This document shows, in pieces, positions 27,879 through 38,754 of a stretch of DNA of 39,172 bases. The notes under the pieces are model-generated. The model had not been told where the DNA came from. It was given only the letters and a program-made list of their open reading frames with translations, and searched no databases. The DNA is from Streptomyces griseorubiginosus (GTDB lineage Bacteria > Actinomycetota > Actinomycetes > Streptomycetales > Streptomycetaceae), in the NCBI RefSeq assembly GCF_017614965.1, contig NZ_WVUG01000049.1, positions 1 to 39,172 on the forward strand, given 5' to 3'. A program made the translations under genes and the position numbers. Position 1 is the stretch's first letter, and the number at the start of each line of letters is the position of its first letter.

Positions 27879-30871
27879 CCTCGCCGCCGACTCTCACGAC
27901 CACCCTGGACGGAGCGGTGCGGGCGCAGCCCTCGCCGGCCCGGTCGCCCCGGCCGCCGATCACCGGTGCCGGCAGCACCCTGGTACGCCAACTCCTCCTG
28001 GCCCTGGTCTGCGCGGGATACGCCGTCGGTTCCGCGCTCGACTGGGGTTCGGGCGAACTCGCGCTGATCATGGGTGACTTCGGCCTGGCCGCGGCGGCCG
28101 CGACCGCCGCCGTGTCCTGCTTCCTGTACGCCCGCAACCGCCGTATCCGCTTTCGACCCGCCTGGCTGCTGTTCGCCCTCTCCTCGACCATGACGGCCCT
28201 GGGCAACGCGGTCTGGGGGTGGTACGAGGTGGTCCTGGACGAGCAGGTGCCCAGCCCCAGCTACGCCGACCTGTTCTTCCTCTGCTTCGCGCCGCCCGCC
28301 ATCGTGGGGCTGCTGGTGCTCGCCAAGCGGCCCGTGACGAAGGCCGGCTGGGTCTGCCTGGGACTGGACGCCTGGCTGATCGGCGGCTCGCTGCTGACCC
28401 TGTCCTGGAGTCTCGCGCTGGCCCAGGCGGCCAAGTTCGACGGGCCGAGCGTGGCGCAGACCGCGCTGTCGCTGGCGTACCCGCTGCTGGACATCGTCCT
28501 GGTCAGCATGGTGCTGGCGCTGCACTTCCGGCGCTCGGCGGTCAACCGCACGGCCGTCAACACCGCCATCGGCGCCCTCGCGCTGACGGTGATGTGCGAC
28601 GCCCTGTTCACCTCACCGCTGCTGCGCGACCACTACCACTCGGGCCAGCTGCTCGACGCGGGCTGGTTCGCCGGCTCGCTGCTCCTCGCGTACGCCCCCT
28701 GGGCCGCGCCCCGGCACACCCGTCCGGAGGAGGACGACGGGCACACGCGCGTGGTGCACGAGCACCTGCCGGGCCGGCGCGGCGGCACCCACCCCCACCA
28801 CGCGCCCGCGCAGGGGGACGACCACGGCCGGTACCCGGCCGCCCGGCCCATCGCCGGCTCCCTGGCCGCCCTCACGCCCTACCTCGCCGCCGCCGTCTGC
28901 ACCCTGGGGATCCTGTACAACGTCCTCAACGGCCGCAGCGTCGACCGCGTCGTGCTCATCACCGGCGGCACGGTGGTGCTCGCCCTCGTGACGCGCCAGG
29001 GCATCATGCTCCTGGACAACATCACCCTCACCCAGGAACTCGCGCAGAAGGAGAACCACTTCCGCTCCCTGGTGCAGGGCTCCAGCGACGTCATCATGAT
29101 CGCCGCGCCCAGCGGCGTGCTGAGGTACGTCTCCCCGGCCGCCGCCGGGGTCTACGGACGCCCCGCCGAGGAACTGGTGGGCAGCGAACTGGCCAGTCTC
29201 ATCCACCCGGAGGACCTGGGCTGCGTGGTGCACGAGGTGCGCCGCTTCCTCGCCGCCAGCCCCCAGGAGGAACCCACCACCCGCATCGAGTGCCGCTTCC
29301 GCTCCGGTGACGGCGGCTGGCTCAACGTCGAGTCCACCGTCAACCGCCACCACGGCGGCCTCATCTTCAACAGCCGGGACGTGACCGAAAGAGTGCGGCT
29401 GCAGGCGCAGTTGCAGCACAACGCCGAGCACGACCCGCTCACCGACCTGCCCAACCGGGCCCTGTTCACCAAGCGGGTCCAGCAGGCCGTGTCCGGCCGC
29501 CGCGCCTCCGACCGGGGCGCCCATCTGCGCGGCACGGCCGTCCTCTTCATCGACCTCGACGGCTTCAAGGCCGTCAACGACACGATCGGGCACCAGGCCG
29601 GGGACGAACTGCTCGTCCAGGCCGCCCGCAGACTCCAGGACGCGGTCCGGCACGGCGACACCGCGTCCCGGCTTGGCGGCGACGAGTTCGCGGCCCTGAT
29701 CGTCGGCGACGGTGCCCGGGACCGTACCGCGCGCGAACGTCACATCCTGGAGCTCGCCGACCGCCTCAGGATCACGCTCTCGCAGCCGTACCTCATCGAC
29801 GGCAACGATGTCCGGGTGGCCGCCTCCATCGGCGTCGCCTTCGCCGAACCCGGCCTCGGGGCGGGCGAGTTGCTGCGCAACGCCGACCTCGCCATGTACC
29901 GCGCCAAGGCGGGCGGCAAGGGCCGCGTCGAGCTGTACGCGCCCCAGATGCAGCAGGACGTCGTACGCAAGGCGGAGCTGGCCACGCGCCTGCGGGCCGC
30001 GCTGCACGACGGCGAGTTCACGCTGCTGCACCAGCCCGTGGTCTGTCTGGAGGACGGCCGGATCACCTCGGTCGAGGCGCAGGCGCGCTGGCGTTCCTCG
30101 CAGGGGGTGCTGTTCACCCCGGCCGAGTTCCTGCGGGTCGCCGAGGACAACGACCGGACGGCGGAGCTGGGCCGCTGGCTGCTGGAGGAGGCCGTCGAAC
30201 AGGCCGCCGAGCGCACCGCGACGGGGCTCGCCGTGCCCGTCGCGGTCCGGGTCGGCGCCCGGCGCCTGCTGGACCGCTCGATGCCGGCCGGCTCGATCGA
30301 GGCCCTGCTGACCCGGCACGGGCTGCCGTCCGGGTCCCTGGTGATCGAGCTGTCCGACATGGATCCGCATGTCTCCCTGGACGAGTTGGAGCGCAGACTG
30401 GGCGCCCTGCGCCGGCACGGCGTACGGATCGCCCTGGACGGCTTCGGCAGCGGCTACGCGGCGATCACGGCACTGCGCAGACTCCCCGTCGACGTGCTGA
30501 AGCTCGACCGCGGTCTGGTCGAGGGCGTCGTCGAGTCCGCGCGGCTGCACAAGATCACCAGCGGACTGCTCAGAATCGCCACCGACCTCGGGCTGCAGTC
30601 CGTGGCCGACGGCGTGGATCTGCCCGAACAGGTCGTCGCCCTGCGCGCGATGGGCTGCACCCATGGACAGGGCATGGCGTTCTCGGGCCCGTTGGACGAG
30701 TACCGGCTGCGCAGAGCGCTCGGATCCGGCCACTATCCGGTTCCGCACAGCCCCATTGAGCCCGCCTTCGCAGGAGGCGGAGCCGGGGTGTACACAGGAG
30801 GTGTGGCCGCCGTTCTGGGAGGCGGAACCGCCCTGCGCTCACATAATGAGACTCCCGTCCCACCCACTTGA
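27875..30871 (+). CDS. membrane PAS-GGDEF protein with degenerate EAL domain
   Basis: About 998 residues from the GTG at 27875, which follows GGGAGGACCCG. Longer in-frame starts (ATG 27680, ATG 27563) would add a Pro/Gln-rich tail of atypical codon use. There are about eight to ten membrane helices (roughly 40-370, with a His-rich loop), a PAS domain (FRSLVQGSSDVIMIAAPSGV onward), then GGDEF (601-605), with the I-site RHGD (592-595) exactly five residues upstream. The EAL domain is eroded: EAL is EAQ (734-736), the DDFG motif is DGFGSG, AEGVE is ADGVD, and the Asn of NVS is lost. It therefore looks like a diguanylate cyclase with a non-catalytic EAL. It resembles the protein I recall as SCO5511. 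A Gly-rich tail ends the protein, and its stop lies in a TTGACA. Confidence 0.88.
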   Translation: MTSPPTLTTTLDGAVRAQPSPARSPRPPITGAGSTLVRQLLLALVCAGYAVGSALDWGSGELALIMGDFGLAAAAATAAVSCFLYARNRRIRFRPAWLLFALSSTMTALGNAVWGWYEVVLDEQVPSPSYADLFFLCFAPPAIVGLLVLAKRPVTKAGWVCLGLDAWLIGGSLLTLSWSLALAQAAKFDGPSVAQTALSLAYPLLDIVLVSMVLALHFRRSAVNRTAVNTAIGALALTVMCDALFTSPLLRDHYHSGQLLDAGWFAGSLLLAYAPWAAPRHTRPEEDDGHTRVVHEHLPGRRGGTHPHHAPAQGDDHGRYPAARPIAGSLAALTPYLAAAVCTLGILYNVLNGRSVDRVVLITGGTVVLALVTRQGIMLLDNITLTQELAQKENHFRSLVQGSSDVIMIAAPSGVLRYVSPAAAGVYGRPAEELVGSELASLIHPEDLGCVVHEVRRFLAASPQEEPTTRIECRFRSGDGGWLNVESTVNRHHGGLIFNSRDVTERVRLQAQLQHNAEHDPLTDLPNRALFTKRVQQAVSGRRASDRGAHLRGTAVLFIDLDGFKAVNDTIGHQAGDELLVQAARRLQDAVRHGDTASRLGGDEFAALIVGDGARDRTARERHILELADRLRITLSQPYLIDGNDVRVAASIGVAFAEPGLGAGELLRNADLAMYRAKAGGKGRVELYAPQMQQDVVRKAELATRLRAALHDGEFTLLHQPVVCLEDGRITSVEAQARWRSSQGVLFTPAEFLRVAEDNDRTAELGRWLLEEAVEQAAERTATGLAVPVAVRVGARRLLDRSMPAGSIEALLTRHGLPSGSLVIELSDMDPHVSLDELERRLGALRRHGVRIALDGFGSGYAAITALRRLPVDVLKLDRGLVEGVVESARLHKITSGLLRIATDLGLQSVADGVDLPEQVVALRAMGCTHGQGMAFSGPLDEYRLRRALGSGHYPVPHSPIEPAFAGGGAGVYTGGVAAVLGGGTALRSHNETPVPPT

Positions 30872-30897
30872 CACGTGGTGCGCGTCGGGGGGAGGGT
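30868..30897 (+). promoter_or_regulatory. possible ilvBNC promoter
   Basis: TTGACA (30868-30873) matches the vegetative -35 box. Eighteen bases later lies GAGGGT (30892-30897), one base from TAGGGT. The -35 box contains the TGA stop of the GGDEF gene. Transcription would begin almost at the leader-peptide ATG at 30905, making it leaderless. Alternatively GGAGGG is the ribosome site for that peptide and the promoter lies further upstream. Confidence 0.35.
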
Positions 30898-30904
30898 CAG
30901 TGCC

Positions 30905-30946
30905 ATGCGCACCCGAATTCTCGTACTTGGAAAGCGCGTCGGCTGA
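30905..30946 (+). CDS. ilv leader peptide
   Basis: A 13-residue peptide, MRTRILVLGKRVG, with five branched-chain codons (Ile, Leu, Val, Leu, Val) of which ATT, GTA and CTT are rare in Streptomyces. It ends with TGA at 30944-30946, followed at once by mutually exclusive hairpins and a U-tract terminator before ilvB. This is the layout of branched-chain amino acid attenuation, shown for Corynebacterium glutamicum ilvBNC and predicted for other actinobacteria. Stalling on scarce Ile, Leu or Val tRNAs would let transcription continue. GGAGGG sits 8 bp before the ATG. Confidence 0.82.
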   Translation: MRTRILVLGKRVG

Positions 30947-30970
30947 CGCTGAGCCCACCATCGCTCAGCG
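30936..30970 (+). promoter_or_regulatory. competing hairpins of the ilv attenuator
   Basis: GCGTC-GGCT-GACGC (30936-30949) covers the last leader codons. CGCTGAGC (30947-30954) pairs with GCTCAGCG (30963-30970). The two stems share bases 30947-30949, so only one can form at a time, and ribosome position on the leader peptide would decide which. Confidence 0.6.
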
Positions 30971-30988
30971 ACCTCCACCCGGCGCGCT

Positions 30989-31022
30989 CCCCTCGCTTGC
31001 CTTACGGCACGAGGGGTTTTTT
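30989..31022 (+). terminator. intrinsic terminator (attenuator) before ilvB
   Basis: CCCCTCG...TGCC pairs with GGCACGAGGGG (31006-31016), with a CT bulge and a TTAC loop, followed by six Ts. A true U-tract terminator is uncommon in Streptomyces and lies 80 bp before the ilvB start, so it must be conditional. Confidence 0.88.
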
Positions 31023-31102
31023 GTTGCACAGGCACTTTTCGTGCAGCAGCCGAACACCGTACAAACCTCGCAAAAACCCTCAGCATCGAGAAGAGACTGA
31101 CG

Positions 31103-32947
31103 ATGACCGAGCAGGCCACCGGGGCCCATCCGCAGCCGCGGCCCCGATCCGGAGGACAGCAGTCCGCCCCCGAGCACGTCACGGGTGCGCAGTCCCTCAT
31201 CCGCTCTCTCGAGGAGGTCGGGGCCGACACGGTATTCGGCATTCCCGGCGGTGCCATCCTTCCCGCGTACGACCCCCTGATGGACTCGACCCGGGTGCGC
31301 CACGTCCTGGTCCGGCACGAGCAGGGCGCCGGCCACGCGGCCACCGGCTACGCGCAGGCCACCGGCAAGGTCGGTGTCTGCATGGCCACCTCGGGCCCCG
31401 GCGCGACCAACCTGGTCACGCCCATCGCGGACGCCCACATGGACTCGGTGCCGCTCGTGGCGATCACCGGACAGGTGGCGTCCAAGGCGATCGGCACGGA
31501 CGCCTTCCAGGAGGCGGACATCGTCGGCATCACCATGCCGATCACCAAGCACAACTTCCTGGTCACCAAGGCCGAGGACATCCCGCGCGTGATCGCGCAG
31601 GCCTTCCACATCGCCTCCACCGGCCGCCCCGGCCCGGTGCTGGTCGACATCGCCAAGGACGCCCTCCAGGCCAAGACCACCTTCTCCTGGCCGCCGGTGA
31701 TGGACCTGCCCGGCTACCGCCCGGTGACCAAGCCGCACGCCAAGCAGATCCGCGAGGCCGCCAAGCTCATCACCTCCGCCAAGCGGCCCGTCCTCTACGT
31801 CGGCGGCGGTGTCATCAAGGCACACGCCACCGCCGAGCTCAAGGTCCTCGCCGAACTCACCGGAGCGCCCGTCACCACCACCCTGATGGCGCTCGGCGCG
31901 TTCCCCGACAGCCACCCGCTGCACGTGGGAATGCCGGGCATGCACGGAGCGGTCACCGCCGTCACCGCGCTGCAGAAGGCCGACCTGATCGTCGCCCTCG
32001 GAGCCCGCTTCGACGACCGCGTCACCGGCAAGCTGGACAGCTTCGCCCCGTACGCCAAGATCGTCCACGCCGACATCGACCCGGCCGAGATCGGCAAGAA
32101 CCGCGCCGCGGACGTGCCGATCGTCGGTGACGCGCGCGAGGTCATCGCCGACCTCATCCAGGCCGTCCAGAAGGAGCACAGCGAGGGCCACCAGGGCGAC
32201 TACAGCGCCTGGTGGAAGGACCTGACCCGCTGGCGCGACACCTACCCGCTCGGCTACGACCTGCCCGACGACGGCTCGCTGTCCCCGCAGCAGGTCATCG
32301 AGCGGATCGGACAGCTCGCCCCCGAGGACACGATCTTCGCGGCGGGCGTCGGCCAGCACCAGATGTGGTCCGCGCACTTCATCCGGTACGACAAGCCCGC
32401 CACCTGGCTCAACTCCGGCGGCGCCGGGACGATGGGGTACGCGGTCCCGGCCGCCATGGGCGCCAAGGCCGGCGCGCCGGGGCAGACGGTCTGGGCGATC
32501 GACGGCGACGGCTGCTTCCAGATGACCAACCAGGAGCTCACCACCTGCGCCCTGAACAACATCCCGATCAAGGTCGCCATCATCAACAACGGCGCCCTGG
32601 GGATGGTCCGCCAGTGGCAGACCCTCTTCTACAACCAGCGCTACTCCAACACCGTGCTGCACTCCGGCCCGGACGACGTCAACCCGGACGCCCGCGGCAC
32701 GCGCGTGCCGGACTTCGTGAAGCTGTCCGAGGCCATGGGCTGTGTGGGCCTGCGCTGCGAGTCCCCGGAGGACCTGGACAAGGTCATCGAGGAGGCGAAC
32801 TCCATCAACGACCGTCCCGTCGTCGTGGACTTCATCGTCCACGAGGACGCGATGGTGTGGCCGATGGTCGCCGCCGGCACCTCCAACGACGAGATCATGG
32901 CCGCCCGGGACGTCCGCCCCGACTTCGGCGACAACGAAGACGACTGA
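31103..32947 (+). CDS. ilvB: acetolactate synthase large subunit
   Basis: The 614-residue catalytic subunit of acetohydroxyacid synthase, the first common step to valine, leucine and isoleucine. It joins two pyruvates, or pyruvate and 2-oxobutyrate, using thiamine diphosphate, Mg and FAD. The TPP-activating Glu73 is in [14 protein letters not shown]. The central FAD-binding region has [11 protein letters not shown], and the TPP motif is IDGDGCFQM through [14 protein letters not shown]. The first 25 residues are a variable, Gln-rich lead. The ATG follows GAGAAGAG. Expression is controlled by the leader-peptide attenuator upstream; ilvN follows after 22 bp. Confidence 0.97.
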   Translation: MTEQATGAHPQPRPRSGGQQSAPEHVTGAQSLIRSLEEVGADTVFGIPGGAILPAYDPLMDSTRVRHVLVRHEQGAGHAATGYAQATGKVGVCMATSGPGATNLVTPIADAHMDSVPLVAITGQVASKAIGTDAFQEADIVGITMPITKHNFLVTKAEDIPRVIAQAFHIASTGRPGPVLVDIAKDALQAKTTFSWPPVMDLPGYRPVTKPHAKQIREAAKLITSAKRPVLYVGGGVIKAHATAELKVLAELTGAPVTTTLMALGAFPDSHPLHVGMPGMHGAVTAVTALQKADLIVALGARFDDRVTGKLDSFAPYAKIVHADIDPAEIGKNRAADVPIVGDAREVIADLIQAVQKEHSEGHQGDYSAWWKDLTRWRDTYPLGYDLPDDGSLSPQQVIERIGQLAPEDTIFAAGVGQHQMWSAHFIRYDKPATWLNSGGAGTMGYAVPAAMGAKAGAPGQTVWAIDGDGCFQMTNQELTTCALNNIPIKVAIINNGALGMVRQWQTLFYNQRYSNTVLHSGPDDVNPDARGTRVPDFVKLSEAMGCVGLRCESPEDLDKVIEEANSINDRPVVVDFIVHEDAMVWPMVAAGTSNDEIMAARDVRPDFGDNEDD

Positions 32948-32962
32948 GCGAGAGAGACGTAA

Positions 32963-34612
<1,650 letters not shown>

Positions 34613-34618
34613 GTCTCC

Positions 34619-34657
34619 GACGACGGGGCCGGAGCGCACTGCTCCGGCCCCGTCGTC
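34619..34657 (+). terminator. terminator of the ilvBNC operon
   Basis: A perfect 17-bp stem, GACGACGGGGCCGGAGC (34619-34635) with its complement at 34641-34657 and a GCACT loop, 6 bp after the ilvC stop. No U-tract. Confidence 0.93.
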
Positions 34658-34843
34658 CAATCCGTCGCATCACGGACGGGTGATCCTTCCGCCGAGGCGC
34701 AGGACGACCCCCCTCGCGCCACTACACTGCCGTACTACATACGCGTCAGGCCCACAGCGTCGTGCGTCTTCCACGCGGCTAGCCAACCTCCACCGCCTGC
34801 GGCCGTCGGGACGGCCGTCCGCATTGGACTTGTGAGGACTCAC

Positions 34844-36433
34844 GTGAGCTCGAAACCCGTCGTACTCATCGCTGAAGAGCTGTCGCCCGCGACCGTGGAC
34901 GCGCTTGGCCCGGACTTCGAGATCCGGCACTGCAACGGAGCGGACCGAGCCGAACTGCTCCCGGCCATCGCCGACGTCGACGCCATCCTGATCCGCTCGG
35001 CCACCAAGGTGGACGCCGAGGCCATCGCCGCCGCGCACAAGCTGAAGGTCGTCGCACGAGCCGGCGTCGGCCTGGACAACGTCGACGTCTCCGCCGCCAC
35101 CAAGGCCGGCGTGATGGTCGTCAACGCCCCCACCTCGAACATCGTGACCGCCGCCGAACTGGCCTGCGGTCTGCTCGTCGCCACCGCCCGCCACATCCCG
35201 CAGGCCAACGCCGCGCTGAAGAACGGCGAGTGGAAGCGCAGCAAGTACACGGGCGTGGAACTCGCGGAGAAGACGCTGGGCGTCGTCGGCCTGGGGCGCA
35301 TCGGTGCCCTCGTCGCGCAGCGCATGTCGGCCTTCGGGATGAAGGTCGTCGCCTACGACCCCTACATCCAGCCCGCCCGCGCCGCGCAGATGGGTGTGAA
35401 GGTGCTGTCGCTGGACGAGCTGCTCGAGGTCTCCGACTTCATCACCGTCCACCTCCCGAAGACCCCCGAGACCCTCGGTCTGATCGGCGACGAGGCGCTG
35501 CGCAAGGTCAAGCCGAGCGTGCGGATCGTCAACGCCGCGCGCGGTGGGATCGTCGACGAGGAGGCGCTGTACTCGGCGCTGAAGGAGGGCCGGGTCGCCG
35601 GCGCCGGCCTCGACGTGTACGCCAAGGAGCCCTGCACCGACTCCCCGCTCTTCGAGTTCGACCAGGTCGTGTGCACCCCGCACCTCGGCGCGTCGACGGA
35701 CGAGGCCCAGGAGAAGGCCGGTATCGCGGTCGCCCGCTCGGTGCGCCTCGCCCTCGCCGGTGAGCTCGTGCCCGACGCGGTGAACGTCCAGGGCGGTGTC
35801 ATCGCCGAGGACGTCAAGCCGGGTCTGCCGCTGGCGGAGCGCCTCGGCCGCATCTTCACCGCGCTCGCGGGCGAGGTCGCGGTCCGCCTCGACGTCGAGG
35901 TGTACGGCGAGATCACCCAGCACGACGTGAAGGTGCTGGAGCTGTCCGCCCTGAAGGGTGTCTTCGAGGACGTCGTCGACGAGACCGTGTCGTACGTCAA
36001 CGCCCCGCTGTTCGCCCAGGAGCGTGGCGTAGAGGTCCGGCTGACGACCAGCTCCGAGGCGACCGACCACCGCAACGTCGTCACCGTCCGCGGCACGCTC
36101 GGCAGCGGCGAGGAGGTGTCGGTCTCCGGCACGCTGGCCGGCCCGAAGCACCTGCAGAAGATCGTCGCCGTCGGCGAGTACGACGTGGACCTGGCCCTCG
36201 CCGACCACATGGTGGTGCTGCGGTACGAGGACCGTCCCGGTGTCGTCGGCACCGTCGGCCGCATCTTCGGTGAGGCGGGCATCAACATCGCCGGCATGCA
36301 GGTGTCCCGCTCGGTCGCCGGCGGCGAGGCGCTGGCCGTGCTGACCGTGGACGACACGGTGCCCGCCGGGGTGCTGTCCGAGGTGGAAGCGGAGATCGGG
36401 GCCACCTTCGCCCGCTCCGTGAACCTGGTCTGA
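34844..36433 (+). CDS. serA: D-3-phosphoglycerate dehydrogenase
   Basis: The 529-residue long (type I) enzyme that starts serine synthesis by oxidising 3-phosphoglycerate with NAD+. The NAD motif is GLGRIG (149-154), and the catalytic residues are Arg233 (NAARGG), Glu262 (AKEPC) and His280 (CTPHLGAS). An intervening ASB domain (about 315-450) and a C-terminal ACT domain (about 455-529, RYEDRPGVVGTVGRIFGEAG) allow serine feedback. I chose the GTG at 34844, five bases after GAGGACT; the GTG at 34832 has no ribosome site. It is separated from ilvC by a strong terminator, so it has its own promoter in 34658-34843. Confidence 0.97.
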   Translation: MSSKPVVLIAEELSPATVDALGPDFEIRHCNGADRAELLPAIADVDAILIRSATKVDAEAIAAAHKLKVVARAGVGLDNVDVSAATKAGVMVVNAPTSNIVTAAELACGLLVATARHIPQANAALKNGEWKRSKYTGVELAEKTLGVVGLGRIGALVAQRMSAFGMKVVAYDPYIQPARAAQMGVKVLSLDELLEVSDFITVHLPKTPETLGLIGDEALRKVKPSVRIVNAARGGIVDEEALYSALKEGRVAGAGLDVYAKEPCTDSPLFEFDQVVCTPHLGASTDEAQEKAGIAVARSVRLALAGELVPDAVNVQGGVIAEDVKPGLPLAERLGRIFTALAGEVAVRLDVEVYGEITQHDVKVLELSALKGVFEDVVDETVSYVNAPLFAQERGVEVRLTTSSEATDHRNVVTVRGTLGSGEEVSVSGTLAGPKHLQKIVAVGEYDVDLALADHMVVLRYEDRPGVVGTVGRIFGEAGINIAGMQVSRSVAGGEALAVLTVDDTVPAGVLSEVEAEIGATFARSVNLV

Positions 36434-36444
36434 CGCAGACAACA

Positions 36445-36486
36445 CGAAGGGGGTCCGGCCGACCGACGTCGGCTGGACCCCCTTCG
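36445..36486. terminator. bidirectional terminator between serA and the MFS gene
   Basis: A stem of about 19 bp with one mismatch (left arm from 36445, GAAGGGGGTCCGGCCGAC; right arm to 36486) and a CGAC loop. It starts 12 bp after the serA stop and ends 7 bp from the stop of the convergent MFS gene. Confidence 0.92.
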
Positions 36487-36492
36487 CGTTCC

Positions 36493-37998
36493 TCACTTGT
36501 CGTAGACCCGAATCCCCCGCAGCGCCCTCGCCGCCAGTGCCGCCGCCCCCGCCAGCAGTACCGCTCCCGCGATGGCCGCGCCCTGCATGCCGTTGGTGAA
36601 CGCCTCCCGCGCCACCGTCGCCAGTCCCGGCACCCGGTCGGCGAGCGCCAGCGCCCCGCCCAGTGTCTCGCGGGCCGCGTCCGGAGCGGAGGCCGGGATG
36701 TCGTGCCGGTAGATCGCCGTACCGATGGAGCCCAGCACCGCCATGCCCAGCGCGCCGCCGAATTCCCCGCCGGTCTCCATCAGGGAGGACGCCGAGCCGG
36801 CCCGTTCCACCGGGGCGCTGCTCAGCGCCAGGTCAGTGATCTGGGAGATGACCATGACGATCCCGGAGGCGAGGACGCCGCACGCGACCAGGACCAGCCA
36901 GAGGGAGTCGGTGTCCGCGAGGGCCAGCATCCCGTAGCCGCAGGCGCCGATCGCGAAGCCGGCGGTGACGACATGGGCACGGTCGACACCTCGCTGGACC
37001 AGGGCGGTCGCCATCGGGGCCGTCATGCCGATCGGCACCGAGGGCAGGAGCGCCCACAGGGCCGCGTCCATCGCGCTCTTGTCGAGCACCGACTGCAGGT
37101 ACTGCGTGGTGAAGTACGCCGAGCCCATCATGGCGAACGAGCCGACGAGGTTGAGGACGACCGAGGGGGCGAAGCCATGGCCCCGGAAGAGGGCCGGGTC
37201 GATCATCGGTGAGGCCGCGGTGCGCTGGCGGTGGACGAAGGCCGCGGCGAAGAGCAGGCCCACGGTGGTCGAGACGACGTACTGCGCGTGCCAGCCCTCG
37301 GACGGGATCTCCTTCAGACCGTAGATGACGGGGAGCACGGCGGCCATCGAGAGGGGGACGCTCAGCCAGTCGAAGCGGCCGGGGGCGGGGTCGCGCGACT
37401 CCGGCAGCAGGAACGGGCCCAGTACCAGCAGCAGCGCCATGGCCGGCAGGTTGACCAGGAAGACCGAGCCCCACCAGAAGTACTGGACCAGGACACCGCT
37501 CATCACCGAGCCGAGCGCGATGCCGGCCGTCATCACGCCGGACCACATGCCGATCGCCTTCGCGCGCTGGCCGGCGTCGGTGAACATCGTGCGGATCAGC
37601 GCCATCGTCGACGGCATCAGGGTCGCGCCGCCGACGCCGAGGACCGCGCGGGCCGCGATGAGGGTCTCGGCGCTGTCGGCGTAGGCCGCGACGACGGAGG
37701 CGGTGCCGAAGGCCGCCGCGCCGATCAGGAGCAGCTTGCGGCGGCCTATGCGGTCGCCGAGCGAGCCCATCGTCATCAGCAGGCCGGCCAGCACGAAGGC
37801 GTAGATGTCGAAGATCCACAGTTGCTGCGTGCCGCTCGGCTCCAGGTCCGCGCTGATCGCGGGGATGGCGAAGTACAGCACCGAGACGTCCATCGAGACC
37901 AGCAGCAGCGGGAGCATCAGCACGCCCAGTGCGGTCCATTCGCGGCGGCCGGCGAGGGTGCCGGCCGGGGTTGTGGTGGTGCCCGTCGGGTTCGTCAT
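36493..37998 (-). CDS. MFS drug/solute exporter, DHA2 (14-TM) type
   Basis: A 501-residue transporter of the EmrB/QacA branch. It has about 14 hydrophobic segments, the motif A loop GSLGDRIGRRKL between helices 2 and 3, the SMDVSVLYFAIPAI start of helix 1 typical of this branch, and a motif C-like stretch GVMTAGIALGSVMSGVL. Such pumps export cationic drugs or own metabolites by proton antiport. I chose ATG 37998; there is no Shine-Dalgarno, so it may be leaderless, and the GTG at 38016 is possible. It is divergent from a TetR gene and lies behind six tandem 13-bp repeats, so it is probably repressed by that protein. Confidence 0.92.
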   Translation of the reverse strand: MTNPTGTTTTPAGTLAGRREWTALGVLMLPLLLVSMDVSVLYFAIPAISADLEPSGTQQLWIFDIYAFVLAGLLMTMGSLGDRIGRRKLLLIGAAAFGTASVVAAYADSAETLIAARAVLGVGGATLMPSTMALIRTMFTDAGQRAKAIGMWSGVMTAGIALGSVMSGVLVQYFWWGSVFLVNLPAMALLLVLGPFLLPESRDPAPGRFDWLSVPLSMAAVLPVIYGLKEIPSEGWHAQYVVSTTVGLLFAAAFVHRQRTAASPMIDPALFRGHGFAPSVVLNLVGSFAMMGSAYFTTQYLQSVLDKSAMDAALWALLPSVPIGMTAPMATALVQRGVDRAHVVTAGFAIGACGYGMLALADTDSLWLVLVACGVLASGIVMVISQITDLALSSAPVERAGSASSLMETGGEFGGALGMAVLGSIGTAIYRHDIPASAPDAARETLGGALALADRVPGLATVAREAFTNGMQGAAIAGAVLLAGAAALAARALRGIRVYDK

Positions 37999-38022
37999 GG
38001 CAGTGACTGTACGCACGTCTTA

Positions 38023-38100
38023 AACGCTTGTCTAGAACGCTTGTATAAGTCGCTCGTGTAAGCCGCTCGTATTGGACGGTCGTATAGGACGGCCGTATGG
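38023..38100. repeat. six exact-length 13-bp tandem repeats in the MFS/TetR promoter region
   Basis: Units start at 38023, 38036, 38049, 38062, 38075 and 38088. The first two are AACGCTTGTCTAG and AACGCTTGTATAA; the last is GACGGCCGTATGG. Positions 3 (C), 4 (G), 8 (G), 9 (T) and 11 (T) are the same in all six. Divergence rises from left to right. The array fills the gap from 25 bp before the MFS start to 21 bp before the tetR start. Confidence 0.9.
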
Positions 38101-38121
38101 ATCGGCGGTAGGGTGGCGGGC

Positions 38122-38694
38122 ATGGGACACCGTGAGGATCTGCTCGAGGGCGCCAAGCGCTGCCTGCTGGAGAAGGGGTTCCTGCGCACGACCGCGCGGG
38201 ACATCGTCAAGGAGTCGGGGACCAACCTCGCCTCGATCGGCTACCACTACGGGTCGAAGGACGCGCTGCTCGCCCAGGCGTACATCGCGCTGGTGGAGGA
38301 GATGTCGTTCGAGGGGGACGCCGGGATCACGGCCGCACCCGGTTCGCTGGAGCGGTTCCGGGAGGTCTGGTCGAACATCGTCGACTCCCTGCGGCAACCC
38401 GGCTCGATGTGGCCGCTCAGCATGGAGATCATGACCATGGGCGACCGGCTGCCCGAGGTCCGCGACCAGTTGTCGCGCGCGCAGCGCGAGGGCGGTCGGG
38501 GGCTGGTCTCGCTGATGCAGGGCGTGCCGGAGGAGGAGATCTCGGACGAGACCGCCGACACCCTCGGCCGCTTCTACATGACCCTGATGTCGGGGCTCAT
38601 CTCGCAGTGGACCTTCGACCCGAAGACGGCGCCCGAGGCCGACGTGATCACCGAGGGTCTGCGTCAGGTGATCGAGGGCGTGGGCCGGAGCTGA
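38122..38694 (+). CDS. TetR family transcriptional regulator
   Basis: A 190-residue regulator. The DNA-binding domain covers about residues 1-50: HREDLLEGAKRCLLEKGF, TTARDIVKESGTNLASIGYH and YGSKDALLAQAYIALVEEM. The C-terminal ligand domain ends FDPKTAPEADVITEGLRQVI and resembles TetR_C_6/C_11-type domains that sense drugs. The ATG at 38122 follows GGGTGGCGGG. It is divergent from the MFS exporter and almost surely controls it and itself through the 13-bp repeat array. Confidence 0.92.
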   Translation: MGHREDLLEGAKRCLLEKGFLRTTARDIVKESGTNLASIGYHYGSKDALLAQAYIALVEEMSFEGDAGITAAPGSLERFREVWSNIVDSLRQPGSMWPLSMEIMTMGDRLPEVRDQLSRAQREGGRGLVSLMQGVPEEEISDETADTLGRFYMTLMSGLISQWTFDPKTAPEADVITEGLRQVIEGVGRS

Positions 38695-38754
38695 CCGGCC
38701 GCAGGTCCGGCGGACGCACCGCACGTCAGGTGGGTCACCGATCCGCCGACCGGC

